Positions 47,841 through 58,799 of a stretch of 64,000 nucleotides of DNA are shown in pieces. How positions within the stretch are numbered: position 1 is the first letter of the stretch; each line of letters starts with the position of its first letter. This stretch comes from Axinella damicornis (lineage: Eukaryota; Porifera; Demospongiae; Axinellida; Axinellidae): positions 16,793,681 to 16,857,680 of the forward strand of contig OZ007507.1 in NCBI GenBank assembly GCA_963931865.1, in the 5' to 3' direction. The position numbers were made by a program, and so were the translations under genes. A model generated the notes under the pieces. The model saw only the letters and a program-made list of their open reading frames with translations, searched no databases and had not been told where the DNA came from.

Positions 47841-49018
47841 ATGGTCAACTTTGCACAGATCTGTATTGCTGCTTACTTGCTGCCGCTTTGGATTGTACAA
47901 GGTATAATAGCATCCATGGTATGACTGACATAATTAGTTTACAGTTAGTCACTTCCGTACGTACTTCGCCGTTGTTGATGTCCTCGTAAAAATTGATGCC
48001 CACTTCTACAGCTGCAGTATTGTACCAACACCCAGTGGATGTGACAGTGGAACTGAATCATTGGGCACCATTCAACTGTACCATAAATTGTACTTGTGTT
48101 GACAAAGTTGGTTGGTATAAGGCAGGTGATCAAAATGTACTTCAAAGCTCAGCTGATTTGACTATCACAGTACCGGTACCGGTACCGTCTGTGTGCACAA
48201 CAGGTCAAAAGACTTACTTCTTCAAAGTTTTAGCAACAGAAGCACTGAATAGCTCAGCAATTTACTGTGCTGCATATACAGTAGCAGAGTCACCTGGCTG
48301 TCAGTCTGTCTGCATTTCTGAGATGTGTTACAGCAGACCAGCTCTCCTTACAGTGGGTAAGTTGAGATGCTGTATTGCGCTATGTGACATGCATGCACAA
48401 TGCTGATTGTACGTATCTTTGCTATCTTCAATTGCACCCCAGTCCAGCTTCAGTTTTACAATTTACAGTAAAAAAACTGCTTGCATGGCCTTGGACTTTG
48501 AATGGAGACTTGGGAAAGAGGACTGCATGTGCATGCGTTTTTTTGTGCATGCAGTTTACACTACTTTACCTAGACTGACAGTACATTTCTCTCATGTCAT
48601 AGTGAAGGCTGCTGCTGCTGATAGTATTGCCGTATTGTCTACAATGCCAGAAATCACTCCCTCCCCTTCACCTTGTCCAATGCAAGGTAACTGATCATGG
48701 TCTCAATCATGTCTGCTACAGTGATAGTCTTAGATAATATTGATCTTTTGGTTTCTTATCCAGAGACAACTTCCCCGGTGGTTGTTATCCTGACAACCAC
48801 CGTTACTTCATCTCCAACAAATTGTCCTACTCCAGGTACATGCCCATTGTATAATAAATTTGATGTAACATTTTAATAATTAGTATGTTTTTTCCCCCAT
48901 TCCAGCCACAACTTTAACTTCTACTTCAACAGCAGAAGTCTCAGCTGCTTCTGCAAGGGATAATTATGCACAAGTTGCTGTTCTAACTGGTGTAGTCATT
49001 GCATCCATTCTCCTTTAG
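47841..49018 (+). CDS. Gene F: GPI-type Ig-like surface protein, 5 exons
   Basis: Exons 47841-47901, 48012-48356, 48603-48686, 48764-48835 and 48906-49018 join in frame to 224 residues, all introns phase 1. Signal peptide MVNFAQICIAAYLLPLWIVQ. Ig-like domain: PFNCTINCTC, VGWYKAG, AIYCAAY, with additional cysteines late in the domain. Stalk exons are rich in Pro/Ser/Thr (EITPSPSPCP, TVTSSPTNCP). The C-terminus VAVLTGVVIASILL directly precedes the stop and resembles a GPI-anchor signal. Paralogue of gene E; a VPVPVP insertion in the Ig domain comes from a small GTACCG repeat. It is divergent from receptor D. A 3' UTR intron (donor near 49051, acceptor near 49361) is in the same place as in gene E. 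Confidence 0.82.
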
Positions 49019-50210
49019 GAAATGTATAGGCTACTATCTACCTGCAGTGCAGGTAAGCAAATGTATAAGTCTTCTGTTAACGCTACAGCCAACATTATCA
49101 ATTCCTGAACAATATGCACTGTATAAAATATAAAAAGACTGTCTGCTGTGTGTAATTCCCTCCCCCTTGAGCTTGCTCACTGCTGCATACAAAAATAAAA
49201 TCAAACCTAATAGCCTGCATAATTATTATATGAAGGCTGTAATCAGTTGAGATAGCATGTCGTGAATACTAATAGGGGTATATTTCTTTCCAGTTCAAAT
49301 GATTATACCCAAGTCAATTCATGTCAAGATGTAACTGTGGATTGCATTCTTTCCCATCTTAGGAATGAACCTTGTTGCAAATGTGGAATTAACACAGCAT
49401 TAATATTGGATAGCCTATATATACATGACTGTATCGTGTGCATTATAACAATAAGTAGAGATACATGCTGTGCATGTGTATGATACTTGCTGTGTCATTC
49501 TGCCTACTGTACATATACAATATAATTATGTCATACATAAGTACATTTGGATAAATATTCATAGAGTTTATGTGGCTATTCCTAGCTACTGATTGACGAT
49601 GACTGTTATGGAATGCGTGCTAATGCAACACATGGACTATTTCTATTACTTTTATTACGAAAGTAATTTTTGGGGGTCTTTGTCGGCAGGAGATGGCCTG
49701 GTCATGAGATAAAATCAGGGAATATAGGCCCAACCGCACGTGTGGTTGGGCCTATATTCCCTGCACGCAGTACATGTACCGAGAATATGGTTGTATAAAT
49801 AGAAGTCAATTGAGTTAATACTACAAAGATAGTTGTACCAACAACTGTATTAATTAGCTACCCAGTTTAGGAATTTTGGACTCCTATATAGCTACAAAGC
49901 AAAACTGATTTCACTAGGTAAAATCCCACACAGTTCCCATTGCTTGGGAACTGTTCTACTAGATACTCTGTTTATACATTCTTCTCATTCCCATGCATGA
50001 GGGAGTAAACATGAATCGACAGCAATGGCCACCCATAGACTGATACGAATTTATCAACAGATTAGTGCCAGGTCATAGATTCCCAAAAGAGTTATAGAAC
50101 GGTTGCATTATGCATGCTCTTGGTTATTGGGTCAGCTAATTGCCATCAGTTTGTGCGCACATTAAATTTACCAGGTCTTGCTGCAGGTCATTCAATAATA
50201 CGTTCTTTCA

Positions 50211-51461
50211 ATGCAAAAGTTTGGCTACCTCCAGGAGAATAACATACTTCACCCCTCACAATTTGGTTTCAGACCTGGTCACTCGACTCAGGATGTGCTA
50301 GTCAGCTTGGTAGACGAGTGGAGGAAAGCTATTGATAAAGACCTGCTAGTTGGAGCTGTGATGTTGGACCTAAGCAAGGCATTCGATTGTGTTGACCATG
50401 ACATCTTGATCCAAAAGCTACAGCGACATGGAGTGAAAGGGGGAGAGCTGAAATGGTTTCAGGGATTCCTGACTGGGAGGAGACAGAGAGTGTGTTTGGG
50501 TGAGGCCCAGTCGACCTGGTGTGACATAAGAAGAGGTGTACCTCAAGGTTCGATTCTGGGACCACTGCTGTTCCTATTGTACGCAAATGATCTTCCTCTG
50601 GCAGTCCAACACAGTCGGGTGAAGCAGTTTGCTGATGATACCACATTGTCGCTTGAGTGCAAGGATGCAAGAGAACTGAATAATGGACTAACTGAAGACC
50701 TGGAGCATGTGGCAAATTGGGTCAGTGACAACAACTTGACATTGAATGTCAACAAGACACAGTTGTTGCTCATGAGTCGCAAACGTCGTGAACGGGAACT
50801 GGATCAGTTGAAAGTGAAAATTGGAAACCAGGAAGTCATGCGAATGAAAACGGCTAAGTGTCTGGGTGTGGTGATTGATGACGATTTGAAATGGCAAAAC
50901 CACATTGCGGAAGTGAGGAGGAAATGTTTTGCGGGTTTGGCAAAACTGAGAAGACTAAGGGATGCGCTGCCAGCCTCAACAAAGAAGACACTATACAACG
51001 CGATCATTCTTCCACACCTGGATTACTGCTCGGTAGTCTGGCAGGAGTGTTCGATTACCCTTAGGAAGAAAGTTGAAAGAATCCAGAACTATGGTATGAG
51101 AATCATTCTTTCTAAACCCCCCAGGACACCTAGTGCTATCCTTCGACAGGAGCTGAGATGGGTCCCACTTGACCAGCGAAGAGAGATGTTCAGACTCTCA
51201 TTAATCCGCAAGTGTGTAAAGGGGCTGGCTCCTCAGTACATGTGCGACAGCATCAAAATCACCAACAGTAGAACTCGGGGTGACGTGAAACTATTCTTGC
51301 CACTCCCCAAAACCGAATTTTTAAGGAAGTCCTTTTCATTCCAAGGACCAATGAGTTGGAATAAACTACCTAACAATTTACGCATCGCTACATCCTCTAG
51401 TGGATTTATGAACGGTCTAAAATCCCACTTATTTGGTTTGTACTTAAATAGTGTGACCTAA
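50211..51461 (+). CDS. Reverse transcriptase of a 5'-truncated LINE
   Basis: A 416-residue open frame whose first three codons come from host DNA and whose element-derived part starts at 50220. RT motifs are intact: DLSKAFDCVDHDIL, GVPQGSILGPLLF, QFADDTTLS and a C-terminal GPMSWNKLPNNLR. This is the catalytic and post-RT part of a Jockey/CR1/L2-type non-LTR retrotransposon. The endonuclease domain and N-terminal RT fingers are missing through 5' truncation. No stop interrupts the frame, so the insertion is young, but it cannot retrotranspose alone. Confidence 0.9.
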   Translation: MQKFGYLQENNILHPSQFGFRPGHSTQDVLVSLVDEWRKAIDKDLLVGAVMLDLSKAFDCVDHDILIQKLQRHGVKGGELKWFQGFLTGRRQRVCLGEAQSTWCDIRRGVPQGSILGPLLFLLYANDLPLAVQHSRVKQFADDTTLSLECKDARELNNGLTEDLEHVANWVSDNNLTLNVNKTQLLLMSRKRRERELDQLKVKIGNQEVMRMKTAKCLGVVIDDDLKWQNHIAEVRRKCFAGLAKLRRLRDALPASTKKTLYNAIILPHLDYCSVVWQECSITLRKKVERIQNYGMRIILSKPPRTPSAILRQELRWVPLDQRREMFRLSLIRKCVKGLAPQYMCDSIKITNSRTRGDVKLFLPLPKTEFLRKSFSFQGPMSWNKLPNNLRIATSSSGFMNGLKSHLFGLYLNSVT

Positions 51462-51815
51462 AATTTGTAATTTTGTACCAGCTAGATCTATATTGTTTTT
51501 TTATTTTTTGATTTTTATCTCTTTCATACGTGTATCGGATGTACCCTTGTATATATTCCTTTGAATGTTATATTGTCCCAGTACTTGTACCTGGCTTAAA
51601 CTAAGTAGATGTAGTTTCATACGTCATTTCTTTTTGGTCTTTTGTTTTTCTTTTTTCTTTTTTTTCCTGTAAGTAGAAGTATAGTCTTGTTCTGAATTCT
51701 TGCCTCTTCTTTGTACATGTAATTGTTTGTCACACAGGACTCCCAGGGAGACCAGCCCCAGGCTGATGGGACTCACCTGTTAAAAATTAAAATTTATCCT
51801 ATCCTATCCTATCCT
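50220..51815 (+). mobile_element. Non-LTR retrotransposon insertion, 5' truncated
   Basis: Runs from the truncated RT to a 3' tail of (ATCCT)n repeats (51797-51815). It is flanked by AAAAG (50215-50219 and 51816-51820). The empty site is visible in the second duplicate copy (CAATGCAAAAGGCCAAGCT at 59906-59924), which fixes both boundaries. Confidence 0.9.
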
Positions 51816-53495
51816 AAAAGGCCAAGCTATAATAATTATGTATTAGTTTATCCATGCTCAGGACAGTGTATCAATCCTGTGAATCCGCATAAGATTTCTG
51901 CATTGGACAATAGCTGGAGCAGCGAAAAAGGCTGGAAGGTGCAGTTCACTTCAGACAGGGTGCCATGAGTGGTCAATAGGCCTGAGCTAATATTGTTCAC
52001 TCAAACTTGTAATTGCCTACAATTCCAATTATTTATGACCCGTTATTCAACTCGAAAAAAAGAGTGCTGGTTGATGCAAAACCTCAAAGTTTGTCACACA
52101 CATTAAATGCAATGAATCCTTAACAATTAACGATTGGTAACAGAATTCGAAGCAGTAGGGAGGCTTCCACATACATCACTCTGAGTCACTGACCACACAT
52201 GGTGCGCTTCAAAGGTCCCTGTTATTATTTAACTTATGGCTGGGAGACTTGCTGATGATTATTGCTGTCATCAACTCCAATCACATCACTTGTTTGTTAT
52301 GTAGGTAGCCTAGCTTAGCACTTAGCTATCTGACAATTATTGCATAATCTGGCAAGTGTAATCTGTTTTTCATAATTGTTATTTCTTAAAACAATTCACA
52401 TCCACGTCTTCCGGAGTGCATGGCAAACCCACCCTGAGAATTTATGTTTGCTCTCAATGACTATCATAATATTTATTGTATTCAAACTGGCAAGTGTAAT
52501 AAGGTTTGCATAACCTAAAACAGCCCACATAAATGGAATTGTGCAAAAGTTGGAACAGAATAATACCCTGCTTAGTATTCATAACATGTTATCACCACAT
52601 GCTATCACAACAAGCATTATGGAAATAATGCATTTTAAACTGGGACTGGTTATGAAGGCATGTTGTGTACACCGTACCTACGTGTGCATGGCTCAGGAAC
52701 TGAAAATGAGTGATTAAAGTTTAATAGGGTCACTACTAGTCTAATTGAACTGAAGTGTGTCTTCAAAAACGTTTACGCTCATACCTGCATTTCAAGGAAT
52801 GCTGCAATTCTCTTTCCAGTTAGGACTATTATAATGAAGCTAGTGTGGAAACAGCTTGTGCAGAAGACAGTTGAGTAGTTGTGGTCCCCCCTGCCTGTAT
52901 TATGTGACAAAACCTTGTCTTCATTCTGTACCAGTATAATCGTATTCATTAGGACATGCATGCATTCCTGTACTGCATGTTTCATAATTATTGAGTTGGA
53001 GTATAACTGATACAACAGTTGTTACAGTAATAATGACTCAAAATGTCATCATCTCAATCTGCAAAAAAGAAGAGTTATAATGTGGCTAGCTATATAGCTA
53101 TGAGCAAGCATGCAGCTGTTGTCTTGCATACATGATGACCTACAATGGCACTGTCATGCATTGACGTAATATACCACTCTCCCTGGGATTTATGATGAAC
53201 AAGGTGAAGGCCAGGGGTACATAGTAGTGTCACTGGTTTACCATGGTTACATAGAAAGGAATGTAATATGCCCCCTCGAGACAGCCCATCATCGGCAAAT
53301 ATAAATACAACGGAGGACATTGTTCCTGTAACAAAGATCCTTGTCTCAGCAATGGGCAGCGCTAACACACTGTGTAAAGTTCCCAGCCCTTGTAGCAACT
53401 TCAATTGTTGTGGTATACTCAACCATGTTGGTGTAGCTATATAGCCACATTCCCAGGACATGTGCAGAGATCTAGGGTGCTTTATTCCCATCCCA

Positions 53496-53679
53496 CACTG
53501 TAAAAACTGATTTGGTGAACGTCACCACCAGTTAGTGATATCTGTGGCAATTGGTGGTGATGTCACTACAATTGGTGGTGATGGTCACTGAGTTCTGCCA
53601 CAGATATCACTACCAGGTTCTGCCACAGATATCACTACCAAAACTGACTAGTGACGTTCACTAGTCAGTTTTTACAGTG
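53496..53679. mobile_element. MITE with CACTGTAAAAACTGA ends
   Basis: 184-bp element with ends CACTGTAAAAACTGA inverted and an internal GTTCTGCCACAGATATCACTA repeat. A CA dinucleotide flanks both ends. The matching position in the second copy (about 61576) is empty. Confidence 0.8.
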
Positions 53680-55273
53680 CATGTGGCCCGGGTATGAGGC
53701 AAGTCTGTATCTTGCAACTCAGATCACAAACTGGGCAATGGCTAGAAACAATTGTACTAATCAAAAGTGTACAGATTAGCAGACTCCACTATAATTATTT
53801 ACTGAGCAACGAAAATCACAGGAAAAAATACTCTTTGTGCATGCAAACTTGTTACCTTACAACATATTATGATGAAGATTTGGAGGTAGTGTATGAACAA
53901 CTTAGATATAGCTACTATACCAGATAACATTCTGTCCAACCTGAAGTCAACCATGTTTCATGAATTTGGTTTACATGGAATTCATGCTGCCCATAATTCA
54001 AGAATGCTACAGACATGAGACTTGCACCGTTGGGTAGAACAAAGTCTGAGGTTTGTAGTATGTATAGAGGTATTATGACAACTCCATCAGATTTGGAGCT
54101 AGCTATGCAGCTCCTCGAAGTCAACCATTTTCGTGAATTTGGTTTACATGGGTGAATTTGTGTAGCTAGCTACATTTCCTGAACCCTACAAGCTTTGGAT
54201 ATGAGACTTGTACCATTGGATACAAAGGTTTATATGGATGTGTGGAAATATTGTGACAACCCCATCAGATTTGGAGCTATGAGTCCCTGACTGCAACCAT
54301 CTGCACAACTCGTGGGTGGGATTTGCTTAGAAAGGAAGAGTAATGCAAACCAGACTTATACTGTTACAGGCCTGATGTCATGCTCTTCTGGAACCTAATT
54401 CAGTACGCAGATTGCCAGCAGTATATATTATGCAACTGATAGTATTTCTTTCTACACAGTGAATACTAATCCGCTATCTGTATGAGGTGATGTACTCAGT
54501 GACGCATTTAACATGAGAAAGGATTGATGACACCAGGACTCAGGAGCCCATATCCCAGATCGAGTGCACAGTGTAAAACATGCCTTTCTCAGCTCTCAAT
54601 CACAAGATTCAAACTGGCAAGTGTAGTCTGGTTTGCATAGCTCAAAGCAAATCAACCCACGTCTTGAGGAGTGCATATGGTACAAAAACATCCCCTCACT
54701 CAGAATTTGTGTGTGCTCTCAATGAATATTATAAGATTTATTGTATTTAGACTGCAAGTGTAATCTGGTTTGCATAACTATTTTATTCTCACAACAGCTC
54801 ACATGAATGGAATATTGTGCACAAGCTGGAATAGAATTACCCTGCTTAGTATTCATAACATGTTATCACCACATGTTATCACAACAGTTATACGGAATTT
54901 CTTGGAAATAAAGTGACTGAACTCATAATAGGGGACCGCATGCTGTGTACTCAATGCCTTGCACAGGAATTGAAATTGAAAATGTACCATAATTATAGGT
55001 TAATGGAGTACTCATCTAATTACACCATAATTACCAGCATTGCAGGCACATGCAGACCCCTATGAATATCTATGCCTTCAGAAGGAACGTTGCAGCTTGC
55101 TACAGCTTCACAAGTTGTGACTCAGTCAGAAGCAGCTTATGCAGAAGACAATAGATTGTGTACTTGTCTTCCCTATATAATAGTCATGTGTCATGATCAT
55201 GATGTAATTGTATTCATTAAGAAAGGAATACCTATAACTGTAACAGCCATGAAATGCAGTATAGCTGATACAT

Positions 55274-55529
55274 AACCTCGTTCCCAGACCGTTCCCACCG
55301 CAAGTACTCCATCGCTTCCAGTATGAAATACGGCAAGGGAAGGCCTGGGAGATTTGATCACGTGCGGTGCCATCAAGTACCTGATGGCACCACACGTGAC
55401 CAGATCTTGGTTGACACATGGTACATGGTAGACATACGGAGGGTGGTGCCCAACGAAGAATCTCGACTGCCGTATTTCATACTGGAAGCGATGAAATACT
55501 GGCGGTGGGAACGGCCTGGGAACGAGGCT
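55274..55529. mobile_element. MITE, AGCCTCGTTCCC family
   Basis: Ends AACCTCGTTCCCAG / CTGGGAACGAGGCT, flanked by AGCTGATACA (55263-55272 and 55530-55539). The interior contains a CACGTG palindrome and TACCTGATGGCACC. Confidence 0.85.
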
Positions 55530-55817
55530 AGCTGATACAGTAGTTGTTACAGTAGTTGTTATCAACTTATAATACTGACTCGAAGGGTCATCATGTCTGC
55601 AAAAGACGGGTTACACTAGCTTCGTTTCTAGGCTCCACCCTGTGCATGCTCAGGGAGAGCCTGGAAATGAGTGAGTCTAGGGTGACAAAATGTGGCTATA
55701 TATATCAAGCCGCTGTTGTCTTACCATAAGACCTACTGTCAAACAGTCACATAACATATTACTGACCCTCTGGATACACTGGGGATGCAAAAAGAACAAG
55801 GTGGGAGTTATCACTGG

Positions 55818-55986
55818 TGTAGTGTTTGTACGGCTCTATCGAGTAGTATCGATATCCAAAATCTCATTATTGAGCTCATACAAGAACAATATGACAGCAC
55901 TGACTGAAATGAATCAACTGCAGCTTTTTATACTAAGTCATGACATCATAATGCATCATCATACAGGAAATGAACCAAACACTACA
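55818..55986 (-). mobile_element. 3' LTR of the LTR retrotransposon
   Basis: 169-bp repeat starting TGTAGTG and ending CACTACA, nearly identical to 58062-58229. Adjacent, on the inner side, is a purine-rich tract (AAGAGGGAGGAA on the minus strand, 55987-55998) that serves as a polypurine primer. Host duplicate ACTGG precedes it (55813-55817). Confidence 0.9.
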
Positions 55987-56071
55987 TTCCTCCCTCTTAA
56001 GCTTACAAGCACTCACATAAGTAAATGTGATACAGGTAACACCATACATAGCAAAAACTGAAAAACAGTAT

Positions 56072-56990
56072 CTATTCATACCGGGTAGGTGGGTGTCTTG
56101 GCCGACTCGAGCGTCGCGGGCCTGACGATGTGGACTCAACACTGTCATTCAGAGTTCCACGAGGTCCAGTCGTGCCCGGACTTTGCACTGCGACTGCTCC
56201 AGGAGGATTCTCACCTACAGGTGAACTCTCATTGGTGGAAGGTGTCAATTCGACTGAATCTGTAACAATTCCTCCAGTGAGTACGTTTCTAGTTCCACCC
56301 ACATCAAAACCTTCCACATCCTCCTCTGGAACTTGATCATCACCAGGAACCACTGCGGAGCTCCTGCATGTGCGGCTTCTCAACTGTTCCGTGTGTCTGT
56401 GAACGTTTCGACCATCGTCCAATGTGACTGAGTATGATATCAAACCACACACTGCAACCACTTCACCCGGCAACCACAAAGGTCCTTGACCATAATTTCA
56501 GGCATAAACCTTGTCTCCAACTTTGAACTCACGAACCTGCGAGCGGACATCATGCCCTCGCTTCTGTTGATCTTGACTCTGACAAACTTTCCTTCCGAGG
56601 TCTGGATGCAACTGATCAAGTTGAGACCGTAGTCGTCTCCCATACATCAGCTCGGCTGGAGACACTCCCGTGGTACTGTGAGGCGTAATCCTATATTTGA
56701 ACAGGAAACGTGCCAATCTGGTGCTGAGTGAACCCTCTGTGAGTTTCTTTAACCCTTCTTTAAAGGTTTGCACAGCCCTCTCCACGAGGCCATTTGATGC
56801 TGGATGGTAGGGAGGAGTTCGTACATGTCTTATTCCATTTCTCTTCAAAAACTGGCCAAATTCATCACTTGTGAACGTTGCAGCGTTATCAGAGACTATG
56901 ACTTCCGGTAAGCCCAAGGCTGCAAATGAGCTTCTCATCAAGTCGATAGTCGTTGCTGAAGTGGATGAAGTTGTCAGCGGCCATTTGAGA
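56072..56990 (-). pseudogene. Gypsy integrase, truncated and with a stop codon
   Basis: Minus-strand frame starting in the integrase core (KWPLTTSSTSATTIDLMRSS). It keeps the second Asp (VSDNAATFTSDEF) and the Glu (SNGLVERAVQTF) of the DDE triad; the first Asp lies in the part replaced by host sequence. An in-frame TGA at about 56498-56500 follows DKVYA. After it the same frame continues through a GPLWLPGEVV block and a basic C-terminus ending HPPTRYE. Coding for pol ends close to the polypurine tract, as usual in Gypsy elements. Confidence 0.88.
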
Positions 56991-58039
56991 ACCTCAGCAC
57001 CACCCAGGAGCTGAATAGAGCTGTGATCCAGGGAGAGCGTCCGTTAGTCAGTGAAGGGAATGCAGAGCATGCCTTTCCTGCTATGATGGACCTCATGTAT
57101 GACTGCTGGAAGCACACCTCATCTGAGAGGCCCGGAACTGACGAAGTGGTACAACGTATATCGGAGCCAGGATTCATGTGCCGCAAGCACACACTATTTA
57201 AGTCAAAGGACCACCCCTTGCAGAAGATCAATACCATCTACGCCCGTCCTGTACTGGCGGAGGACGAGGGGCCAAGGAGCTATGCCCTGTGGACGTGGGC
57301 CAGGCAGGACACAGAGAGGAACTTCAGCATTGTGGATGTCCGCAAGGGGGTTTTCAACCTCCCAGAGAAGCAGGCCCCTGGGGGGAGGGTCTACGCCATG
57401 ACAGCGACAGGAGAGGTGGAGAAGAGGATATGGATTGGAACCGCTGATCACGAGATCCAGGTCTATGGCTACAAGAGTGTTGGTGAACCACAGTGCCTGT
57501 GGACGTTCAACATGAGGGATTCCGTATTGGCACTGGACACGGAGGTGGAGGAGGGGAGGGTAAAGAGAGTGTTCTCCTCTCTGGCCAATGGCACACTGTG
57601 TGTGTTCTCCCGCAAGAGCATCAGCTTGCAGCAGGGGCCCATTGGGGACACAATGCTCATCCCTGAGGCCTGCATCATCAAGTGTGACGAAGACCAGTAC
57701 AGAGCTGAGGCAGAGGACTGGTCAGAGCCTCTCATCTTGCGGCTGGCCGAGAGTGGCAAATCTGCCAAGTGCATGGTCTTTGTTGGAAACGACCGCCTCT
57801 GGTGTGGGTGTGGAAACACCATCACTGTCGTTGACAGCATCAACATGAAGGTCCTGCATAACATTCCTGTCTTTGTAAAGAGGATGGCCCTTGTTAATGA
57901 GCTTGTCTCGAACGGGGAAAAGGTCTGGGGTGTCGGGAGACAGCTGTCCTGTGTGATGGAGTGGGATGCAAAGACTTACACCCTCGTGCATGTCTTCAAC
58001 TGCAATGAAATTGACCCAACTGAAGAGAACATAATTTCC
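56985..58039 (+). pseudogene. Captured LRRK/Roco-like kinase C-terminus and WD40-like domain
   Basis: Plus-strand open frame with no intron. It starts inside a kinase C-lobe (PFENLSTTQELNRAVIQGER, then MMDLMYDCWKHTSSERP, the CW...RP of subdomain XI). A short linker leads to WD40-like blades (KRIWIGTADHEIQVYG, VFSSLANGTLCVF, DRLWCGCGNTITVVDS, EKVWGVGRQLSCVMEWD). This is the layout of the C-terminal third of LRRK-type Roco kinases, which are large GTPase-kinase scaffolds. The open frame runs on to 58066 using the primer-binding site and the first LTR bases as its last codons. Only the kinase end and beta-propeller are present, with no start codon of its own. It lies antisense to the LTR element. 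Lack of introns suggests capture through RNA. Confidence 0.85.
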
Positions 58040-58058
58040 GATCCCATCCTCGTCGCCA
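58040..58058 (-). other. Primer-binding site, tRNA-Ser type
   Basis: On the minus strand, three bases inside the 5' LTR, the sequence TGGCGACGAGGATGGGATC is complementary to a tRNA 3' end (ATCCCATCCTCGTCG plus CCA), which matches animal tRNA-Ser as I know it. It sets the orientation of the element. Confidence 0.8.
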
Positions 58059-58061
58059 ATT

Positions 58062-58229
58062 TGTAGTGTTTGTACGGCTCTATCGAGTAGTATCGATATC
58101 CAAAATCTCATTATTGAGCTCATACAAGAACAATATGACAGCACTGACTGAAATGAATCAACTGCAGCTTTTATAATAAGTCATGACATCATAATGCATC
58201 ATCATGCAGGAAATGAACCAAACACTACA
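58062..58229 (-). mobile_element. 5' LTR of the LTR retrotransposon
   Basis: 168 bp, starting TGTAGTG and ending CACTACA, followed by the target duplicate ACTGG (58230-58234). Very few differences from the other LTR, indicating recent insertion. Confidence 0.9.
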
Positions 58230-58576
58230 ACTGGTTACACTGGATTTGCTATTTTAATTATTCACCAGAATTGTAACAGTGAACAATGAGGTGATGCTTG
58301 CTATACTTATGTCCCTACAGGCAGTAATCAGCTGATACAAGGCACACGGAATTCAAGCAATAATTCACTCCAAGGCCTATAGGGCTGCATGAGAAGTTTA
58401 ATAATTAGGCAATAGAATAATTGCTATAGCTATAGTTACACATGTAGCAAAAGAACATTGTTCCATAGCAAAGATCCTTATGAACAGACTACACCAATTC
58501 ACTATGTATAAAGTCCCAGTCTTATAGCAACTTCAATTGTTGCAGTATACTCAAGGGAGTCATGCATGAAACCACT

Positions 58577-58655
58577 AACCTCATTCCCAGGCCACCTGGG
58601 AGGAGGAAAACGTGCTTTCCCTCTCTTCCTACATTCATGGTTTGGGAATGAGGCT
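58577..58655. mobile_element. Degenerate MITE, AGCCTCGTTCCC family
   Basis: Ends AACCTCATTCCCAGG and GGGAATGAGGCT. No target duplication recognised. Confidence 0.7.
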
Positions 58656-58799
58656 AGTCAGTAGCTTGCAAATCAGATCACAAACTAGGCAATGGTCACA
58701 GGATTAGTAGACTCGGCTGTTTTAATAAATCTACAACAGCAACAAAATTTGCGCAGATTCTTAATTTTCCTCAAAAGATAAACTATAATTAACTAATTA

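Larger units (their letters stand above)
55818..58229 (-). mobile_element. Ty3/Gypsy-type LTR element carrying a captured host segment
   Basis: Paired LTRs, a 5-bp target duplication ACTGG (55813-55817 and 58230-58234), a tRNA-Ser-type primer-binding site (58040-58058), a polypurine tract and an integrase remnant all agree on minus orientation. gag, protease, RT and RNase H are absent. Their place is taken by about 1.05 kb of kinase-WD40 coding sequence in the opposite orientation. Empty sites exist in the related repeats near 31360 and 63978. The element cannot move without help. Confidence 0.9.
49045..58795. repeat. Copy 1 of a tandem segmental duplication
   Basis: Starts in the gene F 3' flank (GCAGTGCAGGTAAGCA) and matches 58800-64000 through many blocks in the same order. 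Differences include a LINE (50220-51815), a 184-bp MITE (53496-53679) and an LTR element (55818-58229), all present only here. Without the LINE and LTR element the unit is about 5.7 kb. The matched sequence itself holds no gene I recognise. Confidence 0.8.

Noticed and set aside
50329..51007. Minus-strand open frames over the LINE
   Set aside because: Antisense to the reverse transcriptase; no motifs of their own.
52779..53015. Donor-like GTATGAG after an open frame, repeated at 60807-61013
   Set aside because: Conserved between the two duplicate copies only because of the duplication; no matching acceptor or protein-like composition was found.
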